Origin: G963669295 sp963669295
Lineage (GTDB): Bacteria; Bacteroidota; Bacteroidia; Flavobacteriales_D; CALLUQ01
Assembly: GCA_963669295.1 (NCBI GenBank)
Contig: OY769938.1
Span: 5,146,001-5,210,000 of the forward strand
Reading direction: 5' to 3'
Length of the DNA stretch: 64,000 nt
Shown here one piece after another: positions 51,992-61,479 of the stretch. The position numbers were made by a program, and so were the translations under genes. The notes under the pieces are model-generated. The model was not told the origin of the DNA and did not search any database. It was given only the letters and a program-made list of their open reading frames with translations. Positions within the stretch are counted from its first letter, which is position 1; each line of letters opens with the position of its first letter.

Positions 51992-53149
51992 ATGTTGAAA
52001 CGCGGTTTACTTTTATTGGCATTACTGGCGAGCATTAGTGCTGTTGCGCAAGAAAGCAATGGTTTGCTCATCAATTCGGCCATTTATCGCGGCAAGATCA
52101 TCAAAAACTTCCCCGAATTTCCGGAAGTAAATACCGGTTATTACTACGAGGTGGGAGTGTCGAAACAAACCTGGGGCAAGCGCCGGTGGAACAAGTGGTG
52201 GGGTTACCCCGAAATTGGTGTGAGCTTTCTTTACGGCCAGCTGGGCAACAAAGAAGAGTTGGGCGAAAGCTACTCGTTGATGTCTACCATGACCATTCAC
52301 TTTTTGGATGAAAAACGCTTTGAAACCGGACTGCATGTAGAGCTGGGCGGTGCATATTTTAACACCCGCTACCACCCTACCGACAATCGTACCAACCTGG
52401 TGATAGGCACCCGCTTTACTGCAGCAGTATATGCAGGCTTGCAGGCGCAGTATAAGTTGGATAAATGGGGCATTAAGTTGGGAGCCGGGCAATTGCACAA
52501 TTCTAACGGACATACCGCCCTGCCCAACTTAGGAGCCAATACGCCCGTGCTTAGCGTAGGGTTGAGCTATGCCCCTCGTGGCAGAGCAGAAATAAAGGAA
52601 TGGGAGCCCGATACGTTGACCAACAACCGCTGGCGTACGGTGGTACGGCTGGGGTTAGGCTACCAGGAGTTTGGTTCGTTTACTGCGCCTACCCTCGGAT
52701 CGAACTATCCGGTATATACAGGTTCTTTGTACTGGCAAAAACGCTATGCTAACCGCAATGCTTTGCAAGCAGGCATTCATGTCAACTACTACACGGGCTT
52801 TCACGACTACATTGTGTCGCAACAATTGTTCGACGATCAGGAGGTGCTTAAATCATCGAATTACATGGTGTTTGTAGGGCACGAATTTTTAAAGGGACAC
52901 ATGGGTTTGCAGCTGCAAATAGGGCTGAATGTATACAAGCCTTTTCAGCGTGAGTATTTGTTGCAACAGCAAGGCAGCCTGGGCACTTTTGATAAGATAA
53001 AGATTTACAATGGCAATAAAGCCGGGGCACATTGGTATTGGTTTGATCCACGCAAGCGTACCGATTGGAATATTTTTGCCGCCTTTTTAATCAAGTCGAA
53101 CTTTGGGCAGGCCGACTTTACCGAAGTATCGTTAGGCTACGTGTTTTAG
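51992..53149 (+). CDS. PagL-like acyloxyacyl hydrolase family outer-membrane protein
   Basis: 385 residues from the ATG at 51992 (MLKRGLLLLALLASISAVAQ signal peptide). Two barrel-like halves. The first contains GAGQLHNSNGHTALPNLGAN, matching the His-x-SNG catalytic motif of PagL-type lipid A 3-O-deacylases; the second half repeats barrel strands without it. Likely in the outer membrane, trimming lipid A acyl chains. Its end overlaps the convergent gene by 4 bp. Confidence 0.75.
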   Translation: MLKRGLLLLALLASISAVAQESNGLLINSAIYRGKIIKNFPEFPEVNTGYYYEVGVSKQTWGKRRWNKWWGYPEIGVSFLYGQLGNKEELGESYSLMSTMTIHFLDEKRFETGLHVELGGAYFNTRYHPTDNRTNLVIGTRFTAAVYAGLQAQYKLDKWGIKLGAGQLHNSNGHTALPNLGANTPVLSVGLSYAPRGRAEIKEWEPDTLTNNRWRTVVRLGLGYQEFGSFTAPTLGSNYPVYTGSLYWQKRYANRNALQAGIHVNYYTGFHDYIVSQQLFDDQEVLKSSNYMVFVGHEFLKGHMGLQLQIGLNVYKPFQREYLLQQQGSLGTFDKIKIYNGNKAGAHWYWFDPRKRTDWNIFAAFLIKSNFGQADFTEVSLGYVF

Positions 53150-53589
53150 GGCGTAATTCGCTGCAGCACCAACAACCGCTTTGCTACTTCCCCCTCTTCC
53201 CAACCTTCTGCAAAATACATGGTATTGAATACGTCATCAATTAAAAAAGCACCTTCGCGCATAAAGCACTGTGCCCCCATGCGCAGGCAATCCATGGTAA
53301 GTTCCAACAACATGGCTTCGCCTTGTGTAGTAGTAGTTACTGCCCCTCCACACACCATGCATTTTACGCCCTTTTCATTGAACGTAATGGTCCATTTATC
53401 GGCCGGAGCCGGTGAAGTGCCTGTAATGCTCAGGGCAAGGCTGTCGGTTAACGGATGTTTTACGCCATTGGTATCAATAATGGCCACCCACTCCCAGGTA
53501 CCATCAAGTTGATCGTACCGAACAACATTTCCCTGAGCAAAGGCAGGAACAGTAATTCCCAATACGAAAAGCAGCAAAAATATACGCAT
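53146..53589 (-). CDS. Secreted lipocalin-like protein
   Basis: 147 residues with signal peptide MRIFLLLFVLGITVPAFAQ. LDGTWEWVAIIDTNGVKHPL, WTITFNEKGVKCMVCGG and AKRLLVLQRI suggest a small lipocalin-like (lipocalin_4-style) beta barrel with a Cys-x2-Cys. Function unknown. Confidence 0.65.
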   Translation of the reverse strand: MRIFLLLFVLGITVPAFAQGNVVRYDQLDGTWEWVAIIDTNGVKHPLTDSLALSITGTSPAPADKWTITFNEKGVKCMVCGGAVTTTTQGEAMLLELTMDCLRMGAQCFMREGAFLIDDVFNTMYFAEGWEEGEVAKRLLVLQRITP

Positions 53590-53611
53590 CGGTAAAGTAT
53601 TTTAACAACTA

Positions 53612-54175
53612 CTATTCAACTTCTTCAAAAGTGCCGTAGTCTTCAATAAATTCATATACACCCGAATTCAGCTCTTCTACCACATCATTCATCCATTCAA
53701 CAAAAGAATCGGCTACAACATCTCGTTCGGGGCTATCGTGCCACATGGTAATTACCTGCCCATATTTGCCTACAGGCTCAGGATCGAGGTCAACACACAA
53801 ATGATTGCCTGCACCATCGTAGGTAAATGGAATCCACTTTTTGTTCCACCAATGGGGCTTGATTTCATCGTCTGCTTTCGATTTAAACGTATCGAAGGTT
53901 CCTGCATCCAGCAATTCCCTCCAAATATCCCATTGTGCTACGATTCCATCTAACGGTAAAAGCATTCCTGCAGGCACAATACCCATGCCGCTATCAAATT
54001 GCCCGTCGTGTACTTTGTAAGCAGCCTTCATGTCTTCAGGAAGTGTTACACCAAGCTCTGCTTCTACAGCAGCAATTTCTTCATCTGTTGCGCCATCGTA
54101 TATGTCTTCTACCAAAATTTCAGCATTGGCCTCCAGCCAACTAATCAATGATTCCCAAGTTTTTTTTTCATTCAT
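53612..54175 (-). CDS. SMI1/KNR4 (SUKH-1) family protein
   Basis: 187 residues. GATDEEIAAVEAELGVTLPEDMKAAYKVHDGQ, LLPLDGIVAQWDIW, WIPFTYDGAGNHLCVDLDPEP and GQVITMWHDSPERDVVADSFVEWM match SUKH-1. These proteins often neutralise nuclease or deaminase toxins. No toxin-like gene is adjacent, so this one is orphan or regulatory. 17 bp upstream of the propeller gene in the same direction. Confidence 0.88.
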   Translation of the reverse strand: MNEKKTWESLISWLEANAEILVEDIYDGATDEEIAAVEAELGVTLPEDMKAAYKVHDGQFDSGMGIVPAGMLLPLDGIVAQWDIWRELLDAGTFDTFKSKADDEIKPHWWNKKWIPFTYDGAGNHLCVDLDPEPVGKYGQVITMWHDSPERDVVADSFVEWMNDVVEELNSGVYEFIEDYGTFEEVE

Positions 54176-54191
54176 GACTTTAATGTTTAAG

Positions 54192-55175
54192 TTACTGATT
54201 TTTAATTACATAAACCCTCCCGCTTTCGGAAGGAATATAAAAATGGTTATGGTAGTAACGAATAGCATGAAGTTCGTCTTGATTAATGCTGGTTTGTTCT
54301 TCCCACGAATGGCCGCCATTAGTGGTTTTAAAGATGGTGCCTTTAGTGCCTACAGCATAGCCAGTATAGCTGTTGGCAAACGCTACATCGTTGAAGTGTA
54401 GCCTGCGTCGGGTGCTGCTGTTTTTCTTGTGCACCATGTCCCAACTGGCTCCTGCATCTACACTTTTGTAAATGCCCCCATCGTTGCCCACTGCCACTGC
54501 CGAGGCAGAGTTGTTATAGGCTACACCGGTAAAGTAATCGCTGTCTAAATCGGTGATGCGGTAGGTAATACCACCATCGGTAGTATGGTATACGCGCCCA
54601 AAGCCTACTGCCAGCCCGGTGGTGGCATTGCTAAAGGCAATGCTGTTGGTTTCCTGATCCATGGATTGAAAGGTCCAGGAAACGCCAGCAGAAGTGGTTT
54701 TGTAGATGGTGCCTACATCAAAATTTTGTCCGCCTACAGCCCAACCGGTGGTGGCATTAAGGATGTGAAATTCTTTAAAGGCGGGGCGTTGGTTTTCGTG
54801 AAAAGGAACCGTATCGCCCAAAAAGCGGAAATTCCAGTTTAAACCACCATCAGTGGTTTTTACGAGGTATAAATAGTCGCCCCCGGCAAAACCGTTGGTG
54901 GCATCAAAAAAGCCCAGGCAATTGATGGCAGCCGTATCGTTGGTAAATACTTTTTGCCACGAGCTGCCTCCATCGGTACTTCGAAAAATGGCTCCGTAGT
55001 TGTTGCGGCTCCCTCCACAAGCCAATGCGGTATTGGCATCTAAAAAGTGAATATCGCGCACATCAATACTTTCACCCACCTGTAGGGTTTGGTAGTTTAG
55101 CGAAGGTTTGTCTTTCAGGCAGCTATTAAGGCATAACACAGCTAAGAGAAGTAACGCGTGCGATAACCGAAACAT
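54192..55175 (-). CDS. YCF48-like beta-propeller lipoprotein
   Basis: 327 residues from the ATG at 55175 (MFRLSHALLLLAVLCLNSC lipoprotein signal). About seven propeller blades with the BNR/YCF48 pattern: IFRSTDGGSSWQKVF, LVKTTDGGLNWNF, IYKTTSAGVSWTF, VYHTTDGGITY, IYKSVDAGASWDM, IFKTTNGGHSWEE, alternated with TGWAVGG-type turns. Cell-surface protein, binding partner unknown. Confidence 0.88.
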   Translation of the reverse strand: MFRLSHALLLLAVLCLNSCLKDKPSLNYQTLQVGESIDVRDIHFLDANTALACGGSRNNYGAIFRSTDGGSSWQKVFTNDTAAINCLGFFDATNGFAGGDYLYLVKTTDGGLNWNFRFLGDTVPFHENQRPAFKEFHILNATTGWAVGGQNFDVGTIYKTTSAGVSWTFQSMDQETNSIAFSNATTGLAVGFGRVYHTTDGGITYRITDLDSDYFTGVAYNNSASAVAVGNDGGIYKSVDAGASWDMVHKKNSSTRRRLHFNDVAFANSYTGYAVGTKGTIFKTTNGGHSWEEQTSINQDELHAIRYYHNHFYIPSESGRVYVIKNQ

Positions 55176-55197
55176 GGCACTAAGATACATTTTTGCC

Positions 55198-56820
55198 CTA
55201 TACCCACAAGTTGGTGAAAGTAAATTTATTGCCATCAAACAACCCTTTGTCGCTCAGCTTCAACTCAGGAATAACCAGCAAAGCACAAAAAGAAAGGGTC
55301 ATGTAGGGCGAGTGCAATGTTGCCCCCAAAGCTTTGGCGCGTTCATCGAGCTGCTCGTAGGCCACGCCCGTTTCATATCCGTCTTTATTCGTCATAATGC
55401 CTGCTACCGGTAGCGGTAGCACCTGTTGCTCTTCTCCTGCTGCCAACGAAATGCCTCCTTGTGCTTGCACCACCATGTTAATGGCATTTACAATGTCTTC
55501 ATCGCTTACACCCACTGCAATAATGTTATGGCTATCGTGTGCCACACACGAGGCAATGGCTCCTTGTTGCAAGCCAAAGTTTTTAACAAAGGCCACTGCT
55601 GGCGGCGCATCAAAGTAGCGGTTTACCACCACCAGCTTCAATACATCTTGCGCCACATCGCTTTGCAACGCTCCCTCTACTGCGGGTAAGGTAACGTGTT
55701 TTTTATGGGTAATAAGCTGCCCATCGGTTACAGCAATTGCCTTTATTGCAGTGGCTTCGTTGGCCGACACCACAATTTGCCGGGCAGTAATGGGCGAGCA
55801 ATTGAAACGGTTAACGATTGGTGCTGCTACCGGTTTGATGCGGCTTACCCCATTTTCGGCCACCTTTTGGCCATTAATATAGGTGGCCAACACGTTGAAA
55901 TCTTGCAGGTTATTGACCACACAAAAATCGGCTGCATCGTTGGGTTGTAGCAGCCCTACTTCCAAACCATAGTGTTGCACCACATTGTACGAGCAAGCGC
56001 GGAGCACCTGCATGGCATCGCAGCCATAAGCTACCGCCCGCGCTGCCAGTTGGTTGATGTGCCCCACCGCCAAATCGTTGGGGTGCTTGTCGTCGGAGCA
56101 AAACATGATGCGGTCGGGATATTTGTTCAGCAGTGGTATAAGGGCCTCAAAGTTTTTGGCGGCACTGCCTTCGCGTATTTGTATTTTCATGCCGTGCTGC
56201 AGCTTATCTAACGCTTCTTCGGCAGTAAAACATTCGTGGTCGGTGCTGATACCTGCAGCAATGTATTGACGAGCTTCTTCGCCACGCAAGCCGGGGGCAT
56301 GGCCATCTACCACCTTGCCCAATGCATGGGCAGCAGCAATTTTTGCCATTACCTCCTTGTCTTTGTTCAACACCCCAGGAAAGTTCATCATCTCTGCCAA
56401 ATACACCACTTCATCCATTTCCAGCAGTGCTTTTACCTCTTCCACCCCAATAGCAGCACCTGCCGTTTCAAAGGTAGTGGCGGGTACGCACGAAGGAGCA
56501 CCAAAGTAAAACTTAAACGGCACCTGTTTACCATTGTCAATCATGTAATGCACCCCTTCTACGCCCAGCACATTGCCTATTTCGTGCGGATCGGAAATGG
56601 TAGCCACCGTGCCGTGGCACACTGCCAACCGTGCAAATTCCGAAGGAATAAGCATGGAGCTTTCTACATGCAAATGCGCATCAATAAAACCAGGAATGAT
56701 GTACGAGGTGTTGGAAGTGTTACCGGGGGTAATGGCTGCAACCTTACCTTCTTTAATGGTTACCGTACCAGGGAAAATGCGTTTCCCTACCACATCCACT
56801 ATTTGCCCTTCTAGTTGCAT
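55198..56820 (-). CDS. ade: Adenine deaminase
   Basis: 540 residues. Amidohydrolase fold with GFIDAHLHVESSMLIPSEFAR, ATISDPHEIGNVLG, MFCSDDKHPNDLAVGH and the C-terminal adenine-deaminase domain (GGISLAAGEEQQVLPLPVAGIMTN). Converts adenine to hypoxanthine for purine salvage, metal-dependent, cytoplasmic. Start is the ATG at 56820. Same direction as the propeller gene, 22 bp apart. Confidence 0.95.
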   Translation of the reverse strand: MQLEGQIVDVVGKRIFPGTVTIKEGKVAAITPGNTSNTSYIIPGFIDAHLHVESSMLIPSEFARLAVCHGTVATISDPHEIGNVLGVEGVHYMIDNGKQVPFKFYFGAPSCVPATTFETAGAAIGVEEVKALLEMDEVVYLAEMMNFPGVLNKDKEVMAKIAAAHALGKVVDGHAPGLRGEEARQYIAAGISTDHECFTAEEALDKLQHGMKIQIREGSAAKNFEALIPLLNKYPDRIMFCSDDKHPNDLAVGHINQLAARAVAYGCDAMQVLRACSYNVVQHYGLEVGLLQPNDAADFCVVNNLQDFNVLATYINGQKVAENGVSRIKPVAAPIVNRFNCSPITARQIVVSANEATAIKAIAVTDGQLITHKKHVTLPAVEGALQSDVAQDVLKLVVVNRYFDAPPAVAFVKNFGLQQGAIASCVAHDSHNIIAVGVSDEDIVNAINMVVQAQGGISLAAGEEQQVLPLPVAGIMTNKDGYETGVAYEQLDERAKALGATLHSPYMTLSFCALLVIPELKLSDKGLFDGNKFTFTNLWV

Positions 56821-56850
56821 GGCGCGAAGATAAGATTTATTGCCCAGCAG

Positions 56851-57858
56851 CTACCACACCCGGTGGGTAAGTGCTAAAATGTATACGCCCGCACGGGTAA
56901 GCCCATCGGGGCGGTATTCGCGCATAATAGTAGGGCCGCCTACATTGAACCTGATGTTGGTGTTTTCGCTCAGCCGGTATTTAATGCCACCGGTAATGTT
57001 AAGGGTTAATCCGTTAGAGCCCACCACTTCTTGTTCTCCGGCAGTGAGGGTTTCTACCGTAGAGTTGCTGAGCCGGTAAATGGGCAGTACACCTGCCACA
57101 ACGCTAAAACGTTTGAATACAAAGCGCTTTTCCAGCCGGAAAATGATGTCGCTGCCCCGTTCTATGTGGCGCGAAGTAGTATACCGTTGTCGCTCAGCAT
57201 TGAGCGGATCGAACCCTACCAAAGTAGGGTCGGTAACCAGGGCTTCGTTGGTAAACTCGTTGCCGTTTTTGCCAATGCTGTGCTGATAGCCAACAGCTGC
57301 GCTCCACGTTTTGTAATCGGCCGATAGCCCTCCCAACACATTGGTTGCTCCTAAACTGGTTTGGTAGGCCATGGGTAAAGGGGTACCATTATCGTTGGCA
57401 TTGGCGTTGTTGGTGGGCACTACTCCACCTATGGTATACGCTATGTTCCAGTGTTTGCCCGATTTAAAGGTATTTTGGAAGCTCCAGTTTAAATCGCCGG
57501 TGCCACTGGCGCTGCCCAACATGCCATTGGTAACAGAGTAGGGCAACTTAACTGTAAACCAAATGTTTTCTTTCAAGCGCATCGAAGCGCGAAAAATGGT
57601 GTTGTATATTTTTACATCGTACTCGCCCCTGTTATACACCGTAGCAATGCCAAAGCGGTAACGGCCACCATTCATTTCAGCCCCCAACAGTTCTTCTAAA
57701 CTGGCATTGGTAAAATCAATGGGCGAAACGGTATCGCGCGTAAGGGTAGAGTTTAAATCGCCCGTGGTGCATATACCCGGGTCGCTACACCCCTGCCCCA
57801 TTGCAGCAGCACTCCACAACATGGTTAGTATGACTGCTATGTATTTAAACTGCCTCAT
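56851..57858 (-). CDS. Outer-membrane barrel protein, partner of the YfiR-like gene
   Basis: 335 residues with signal peptide MRQFKYIAVILTMLWSAAAMGQ. Repeated aromatic strands (GRYRFGIATVYNRGEYDVKIYNTIFRASMRL, WNIAYTIGGVVPTNN, FSVVAGVLPIYRLS) ending in V-Y-I-L-A-L-T-H-R-V-W, an aromatic C-terminal strand typical of outer-membrane barrels. Overlaps the YfiR-like stop by 4 bp (ATGA). Confidence 0.75.
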   Translation of the reverse strand: MRQFKYIAVILTMLWSAAAMGQGCSDPGICTTGDLNSTLTRDTVSPIDFTNASLEELLGAEMNGGRYRFGIATVYNRGEYDVKIYNTIFRASMRLKENIWFTVKLPYSVTNGMLGSASGTGDLNWSFQNTFKSGKHWNIAYTIGGVVPTNNANANDNGTPLPMAYQTSLGATNVLGGLSADYKTWSAAVGYQHSIGKNGNEFTNEALVTDPTLVGFDPLNAERQRYTTSRHIERGSDIIFRLEKRFVFKRFSVVAGVLPIYRLSNSTVETLTAGEQEVVGSNGLTLNITGGIKYRLSENTNIRFNVGGPTIMREYRPDGLTRAGVYILALTHRVW

Positions 57859-58358
57859 GATTTTACAATGGCAAAACGTTTTAACTGTTCCGATACTTTT
57901 AGCCGGGCTTCGCTTAACGCGGTCATGTACAACTCAAACCGCAGCTTGCCTTTTTCTTCTTTAAAGTTCACCCCTGCTCCTTTTACAGCATCGCTCTTAT
58001 CTTCGGTAATTACCAGGATGTGGTGTTTCGACGCTTGTTCGGTAAGCTGGGCTGCCAGCGTGGTGGATTTACGTGGCAAAAACAATACATCGCATCCATC
58101 AATATTTTTTACATCCGATAGCTTTAATACGCTAACCGCTTTGAAGTGAATTTTTTTGCCGGCAGAAGATTTGTTTAAGGCATTGCTTAGCGAAGCATTA
58201 TTTACAATGCCCACGGTCATTCCTTCATTGGCATAGCTAGGCCATTCCACATAGGTCATGATGTGGAGGATAATGCCTGCGTATACTTGCTCTTTGCTTT
58301 GGTTATACCCTTTAAAGCAACACAGGCAGATGAGAGCGGTTATGATATACCTTGCCAG
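57855..58358 (-). CDS. YfiR-like (DUF4154) periplasmic protein, non-ATG start
   Basis: Listed from a CTG at 58358; the first ATG (58259) falls inside the first helix of the domain. From the CTG the frame reads LARYIITALICLCCFKGYNQ, a signal peptide, then EQVYAGIILHIMTYVEWP, the usual YfiR opening. DVLFLPRKSTTLAAQL, ILVITEDKS and VNFKEEKGKLRFELY complete DUF4154. YfiR-type proteins restrain membrane signalling enzymes from the periplasm. Head-to-head with the phosphatase gene at 58463. The actual start codon needs experiment. Confidence 0.75.
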   Translation of the reverse strand: MARYIITALICLCCFKGYNQSKEQVYAGIILHIMTYVEWPSYANEGMTVGIVNNASLSNALNKSSAGKKIHFKAVSVLKLSDVKNIDGCDVLFLPRKSTTLAAQLTEQASKHHILVITEDKSDAVKGAGVNFKEEKGKLRFELYMTALSEARLKVSEQLKRFAIVKS

Positions 58359-58462
58359 GGGTTAGATTTTTCCTTAAATGTAGAAATTTTACCATTATAT
58401 TCGTAAAGCATCTGCTTACGGATTTTTTACGTAACTAATAAACGCTGCCTAATCCAAAATTT

Positions 58463-59959
58463 GTGAAACTATCGGTGAACCAACGTATTGTTATCGGTTT
58501 TTTGGTACTCCTTACCTTTTATGGAGTATCGGGCTACATTAGCCTTAAAAACCTTGATAAAAGCCGGGAAATTACTACCCGTAATTCGTTGGTTAATCAA
58601 CCATCCATCATACTGCTCAACGAGTTAGAGCTGGTAGCCACCAATGCCCGCAATTATACCAACACCTGGGTAACCATCGATATTGCCGACAACGAAGAAA
58701 AAGTGGCTTTACGTCGTATACACGACACCCTTTACCCTGCTTTAAAGGAGCAATTGCTAAAAATTGCACCCCAATGGAACAATGCAGCACAAGCCGACAC
58801 CCTGGCCCATATACTCACCGACTTTGAAGAGGTAATGCGCTACCAGGGCAGCATTATGAGTAGCTTACAAAACATGGAAGCTTACCAGGATTATTTGCTG
58901 CGCGTGGATGTGGAGATTAATTTGTTAGACAAGGTAAACACCGGCAGCAAGCACACCTTAAAGCGGCTCACTGCCTTGTTGGGCGTGCTGAAAACGCAAA
59001 CAGCAAGGGAGGAAAAAGAAATACTGGCCTCGTTCCAATCGATACGTACTTCTAACATTATACTTACTGTAATTGCCATTTTAATTGGATTGATTGTAGC
59101 TATTACCACGTTGCGCTCGGTACGGTTAGAACGACAAAAAACAGCCATTGCCGCCGAGCGCGATGAAGTGCAGGAGCAAAAGGCCATTATTGAAGAAAAA
59201 AACCGCGAGATACTCGATAGCATTACCTATGCCGAGCGCATACAACACTCGTTTTTACCTTCGGACGAGGTGATGAGCGAAATGCTGGAAGAGTACTTTG
59301 TGTTTTATGCCCCGCGCGATATTGTTTCGGGCGATTTTTATTGGTACCACCCGTGCAATTGTGGCGAAAACATATTGATTGCCGCTGCCGATGCTACTGG
59401 CCATGGCGTACCCGGAGCCTTTGTAAGCCTGGTGTGCTACAATGGCCTCAACCGTACCGTAAACGAATTTGAAGAAACCCAGCCTGCCCGTATTTTAAAT
59501 AAAACTACTGAGTTGGTTGAAGCCACCTTTGGCAAGTACCAGCAAGAAAATGTGCGCGATGGTATGGACATTGCGTTGGCCAAAATTAACCTGGTACAAC
59601 GCAAAATTTTAAGTGCCGGAGCACACAACTCTACCTACATTATTCGCAAAGGAGAAATCATTACCCTTAAAGCCGACCGGCAACCTGTAGGAGCATTTGA
59701 TTTGCGCCAACCCTTTACCCAACATGCTATGGATTTGGAGCCTGGCGATCGTATTTACCTGTTTTCGGATGGGTTTACCGACCAGTTTGGCGGGCCAAAA
59801 AGCAAGAAGTATAAGCTACAACCCTTTTTGCAATTCCTTACTACCATATATGCATTGCCCATGGAAGAGCAACACCAACGGTTGCAAGAAGAATTTAACC
59901 GCTGGAAAGGCAACGAAGACCAGTTGGATGATGTATTGGTGATTGGAATTGGGGTGTAG
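58463..59959 (+). CDS. Membrane PP2C/SpoIIE-type serine phosphatase
   Basis: 498 residues with a GTG start. N-terminal membrane segment (about 8-27), a periplasmic four-helix sensor (30-195), a second membrane segment (about 197-217), a coiled coil (225-258) and a SpoIIE/RsbU phosphatase domain with DIVSGDFYW, AADATGHGVPGAF, DGMDIALAKINL, YLFSDGFTDQFGG and DDVLVIGIGV; metal-binding Asp residues are kept. Controls an anti-sigma-antagonist or similar phosphoprotein. Divergent from the YfiR-like gene, which may sense the same signal. Confidence 0.92.
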   Translation: MKLSVNQRIVIGFLVLLTFYGVSGYISLKNLDKSREITTRNSLVNQPSIILLNELELVATNARNYTNTWVTIDIADNEEKVALRRIHDTLYPALKEQLLKIAPQWNNAAQADTLAHILTDFEEVMRYQGSIMSSLQNMEAYQDYLLRVDVEINLLDKVNTGSKHTLKRLTALLGVLKTQTAREEKEILASFQSIRTSNIILTVIAILIGLIVAITTLRSVRLERQKTAIAAERDEVQEQKAIIEEKNREILDSITYAERIQHSFLPSDEVMSEMLEEYFVFYAPRDIVSGDFYWYHPCNCGENILIAAADATGHGVPGAFVSLVCYNGLNRTVNEFEETQPARILNKTTELVEATFGKYQQENVRDGMDIALAKINLVQRKILSAGAHNSTYIIRKGEIITLKADRQPVGAFDLRQPFTQHAMDLEPGDRIYLFSDGFTDQFGGPKSKKYKLQPFLQFLTTIYALPMEEQHQRLQEEFNRWKGNEDQLDDVLVIGIGV

Positions 59960-59995
59960 CTTTATGGAATTTGCTTCTTCGTGCATCTTTTTTGT

Positions 59996-60475
59996 ATGAA
60001 GTGCCTTGTTCTTGTGTTATGCCTAACGTATGCATTTGCCAGCCAAAGCCAGCCCTGTAGTGGCAGTGCCATTTATTACGGTAAAGAACACTGTAGCACA
60101 TTGCGAGGAGCTACACAAACCACTTGTTACGACAGCTTGTACCAATTGCTTTGCCAGTGGGAAAACGAACCCTGTGCTGAGGCCTACAAATACTGGAAAG
60201 CCAAAGCAGAATTGGAATTAACGCTGGCGCAATTGAACAGGGGCACCAACAACAACCGGGTGCTTTACCTCGCTTCGCAAGCACTGGCTTCGGCCGATTC
60301 GAGCATGGCAAGAATGCCACGCGGCACCTGGCGCTCGCGCAAAAGCGATGTATTTCCGTTAATACTACAGGCCCAAAGCTTGCTTAAACGCACCTGCATT
60401 CAACTATACCCTACCCAGCGCCTGTTGTTTTACCGTTGTGGGTGCGCCAGTTACTTCCCTCAGTTGGCAGAATAG
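59996..60475 (+). CDS. Secreted Cys-rich protein of unknown function
   Basis: 159 residues from the ATG at 59996 (MKCLVLVLCLTYAFASQSQ signal peptide). About eight Cys after the leader, a helical body (CAEAYKYWKAKAELELTLAQL, LASQALASADSSMARM) and a Cys-containing end. Likely a disulfide-stabilised periplasmic helical protein. No family recognised. Confidence 0.6.
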   Translation: MKCLVLVLCLTYAFASQSQPCSGSAIYYGKEHCSTLRGATQTTCYDSLYQLLCQWENEPCAEAYKYWKAKAELELTLAQLNRGTNNNRVLYLASQALASADSSMARMPRGTWRSRKSDVFPLILQAQSLLKRTCIQLYPTQRLLFYRCGCASYFPQLAE

Positions 60476-60577
60476 CTCCAACGTTAACTATTAACACAAG
60501 AAGTCAAATTACTACCTTTGCATTAACATCAACTGCAATGTTAACTACCTAAACATAGTGTAACACAATTTTCGCGT

Positions 60578-60946
60578 ATGGAATACAATAGAGCAAAAAC
60601 CATTGACTACTACTTCGAACAAATCAGCTCGAAACAAATGGATTTTTCGCAAATGCGAAAGGAACTTGAAAGTAAGAACATTGATGCCGATGAAATTAAC
60701 ATTGTGGTAAGGCAGGTCGATAAACAAGTGCTAAGGCACCAGGAAGTACAAACTGCGCATACGCTGGGCAAAAACATTTTTTATGGTGGACTGGTGTTGG
60801 CCCTTGCAGGAGTTGTAATAACCGTAGCCACTTTAAGTGGTGTTTTTCAGCTAGGCAACACGTATACCATTGTAGTTGCTTATGGCCCTATTGGTGCTGG
60901 CCTTGCTGCCGCCGCCTATGGCAGATCACAAATGAATAGATTTTAG
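60578..60946 (+). CDS. Small two-helix membrane protein
   Basis: 122 residues. A 55-residue amphipathic, charged N-terminus (FSQMRKELESKNIDADEINIVVRQVDKQVL) followed by two membrane segments (NIFYGGLVLALAGVVITVATL and YTIVVAYGPIGAGLAAAAYG). A TACCTTTG -7 box at 60513-60520 precedes it. Unknown function. Confidence 0.65.
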   Translation: MEYNRAKTIDYYFEQISSKQMDFSQMRKELESKNIDADEINIVVRQVDKQVLRHQEVQTAHTLGKNIFYGGLVLALAGVVITVATLSGVFQLGNTYTIVVAYGPIGAGLAAAAYGRSQMNRF

Positions 60947-60977
60947 TAGACCTTCACTCTGCTTTAATTATCAATAG

Positions 60978-61007
60978 TTGACATATCAATTAAATTAATT
61001 ACCTTTG
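60978..61007 (+). promoter_or_regulatory. marR promoter with overlapping operator
   Basis: TTGACATATCAA (60978-60989), an 11/12 dyad, overlaps the -33 TTG; 19 bp later comes TACCTTTG (61000-61007), a perfect Bacteroidota -7 box. RNA start would be about 10 bp before the ATG at 61026. A near-identical dyad occurs before the next gene, suggesting autoregulation. Confidence 0.8.
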
Positions 61008-61025
61008 TAGCAAATTGCATCACCA

Positions 61026-61460
61026 ATGGCCGATAAGGAGATTGAAAACGTAATACTGTTCCAGGTAGATCAAACCAGTAAAGCATCAAAAATTTACTCG
61101 CAGCGCGAGTTGGATAAACTGGGGATTGACATTACCATTGAGCAGTGGGTACTGCTAAAAATTATTGAAGAAAAAGCCCCCCTTTCGCAAAAAGAGCTGG
61201 CCGAAAAATCGTTGCGCGACCCGGCCTCTATTACCCGCACCTTGCACCTGCTGGAAAAAAAGCAGCTCATTACCCGCGAGGCCATTCCTAACAACAGGCG
61301 GCAGCACAACTTGTTTTTAACCCAGCAAGGGGTAAACTTTGTGAACGAAAACATGACACTGGTGCGCCAACTGCGCAAAAAAAGCATTGAAGGCTTTACC
61401 CAAAACGAGTTAAAAACACTGAGTAAGCTACTGCTGAGAATACAACAAAATATGCAGTAG
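61026..61460 (+). CDS. MarR-family transcriptional regulator
   Basis: 144 residues. Winged helix: ITIEQWVLLKIIEEKAPLSQKELAEKSLRDPASITRTLHLLEKKQLITREAIPNNRRQHNLFLTQQG, with a D-x-R-wing (NNRRQHN), flanked by dimerisation helices. No Cys near the N-terminus for redox sensing. Regulates itself and the following DOMON operon through the two TTGAYATATCAA dyads. Confidence 0.93.
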   Translation: MADKEIENVILFQVDQTSKASKIYSQRELDKLGIDITIEQWVLLKIIEEKAPLSQKELAEKSLRDPASITRTLHLLEKKQLITREAIPNNRRQHNLFLTQQGVNFVNENMTLVRQLRKKSIEGFTQNELKTLSKLLLRIQQNMQ

Positions 61461-61479
61461 TATTTTTTTATTTTATTAA

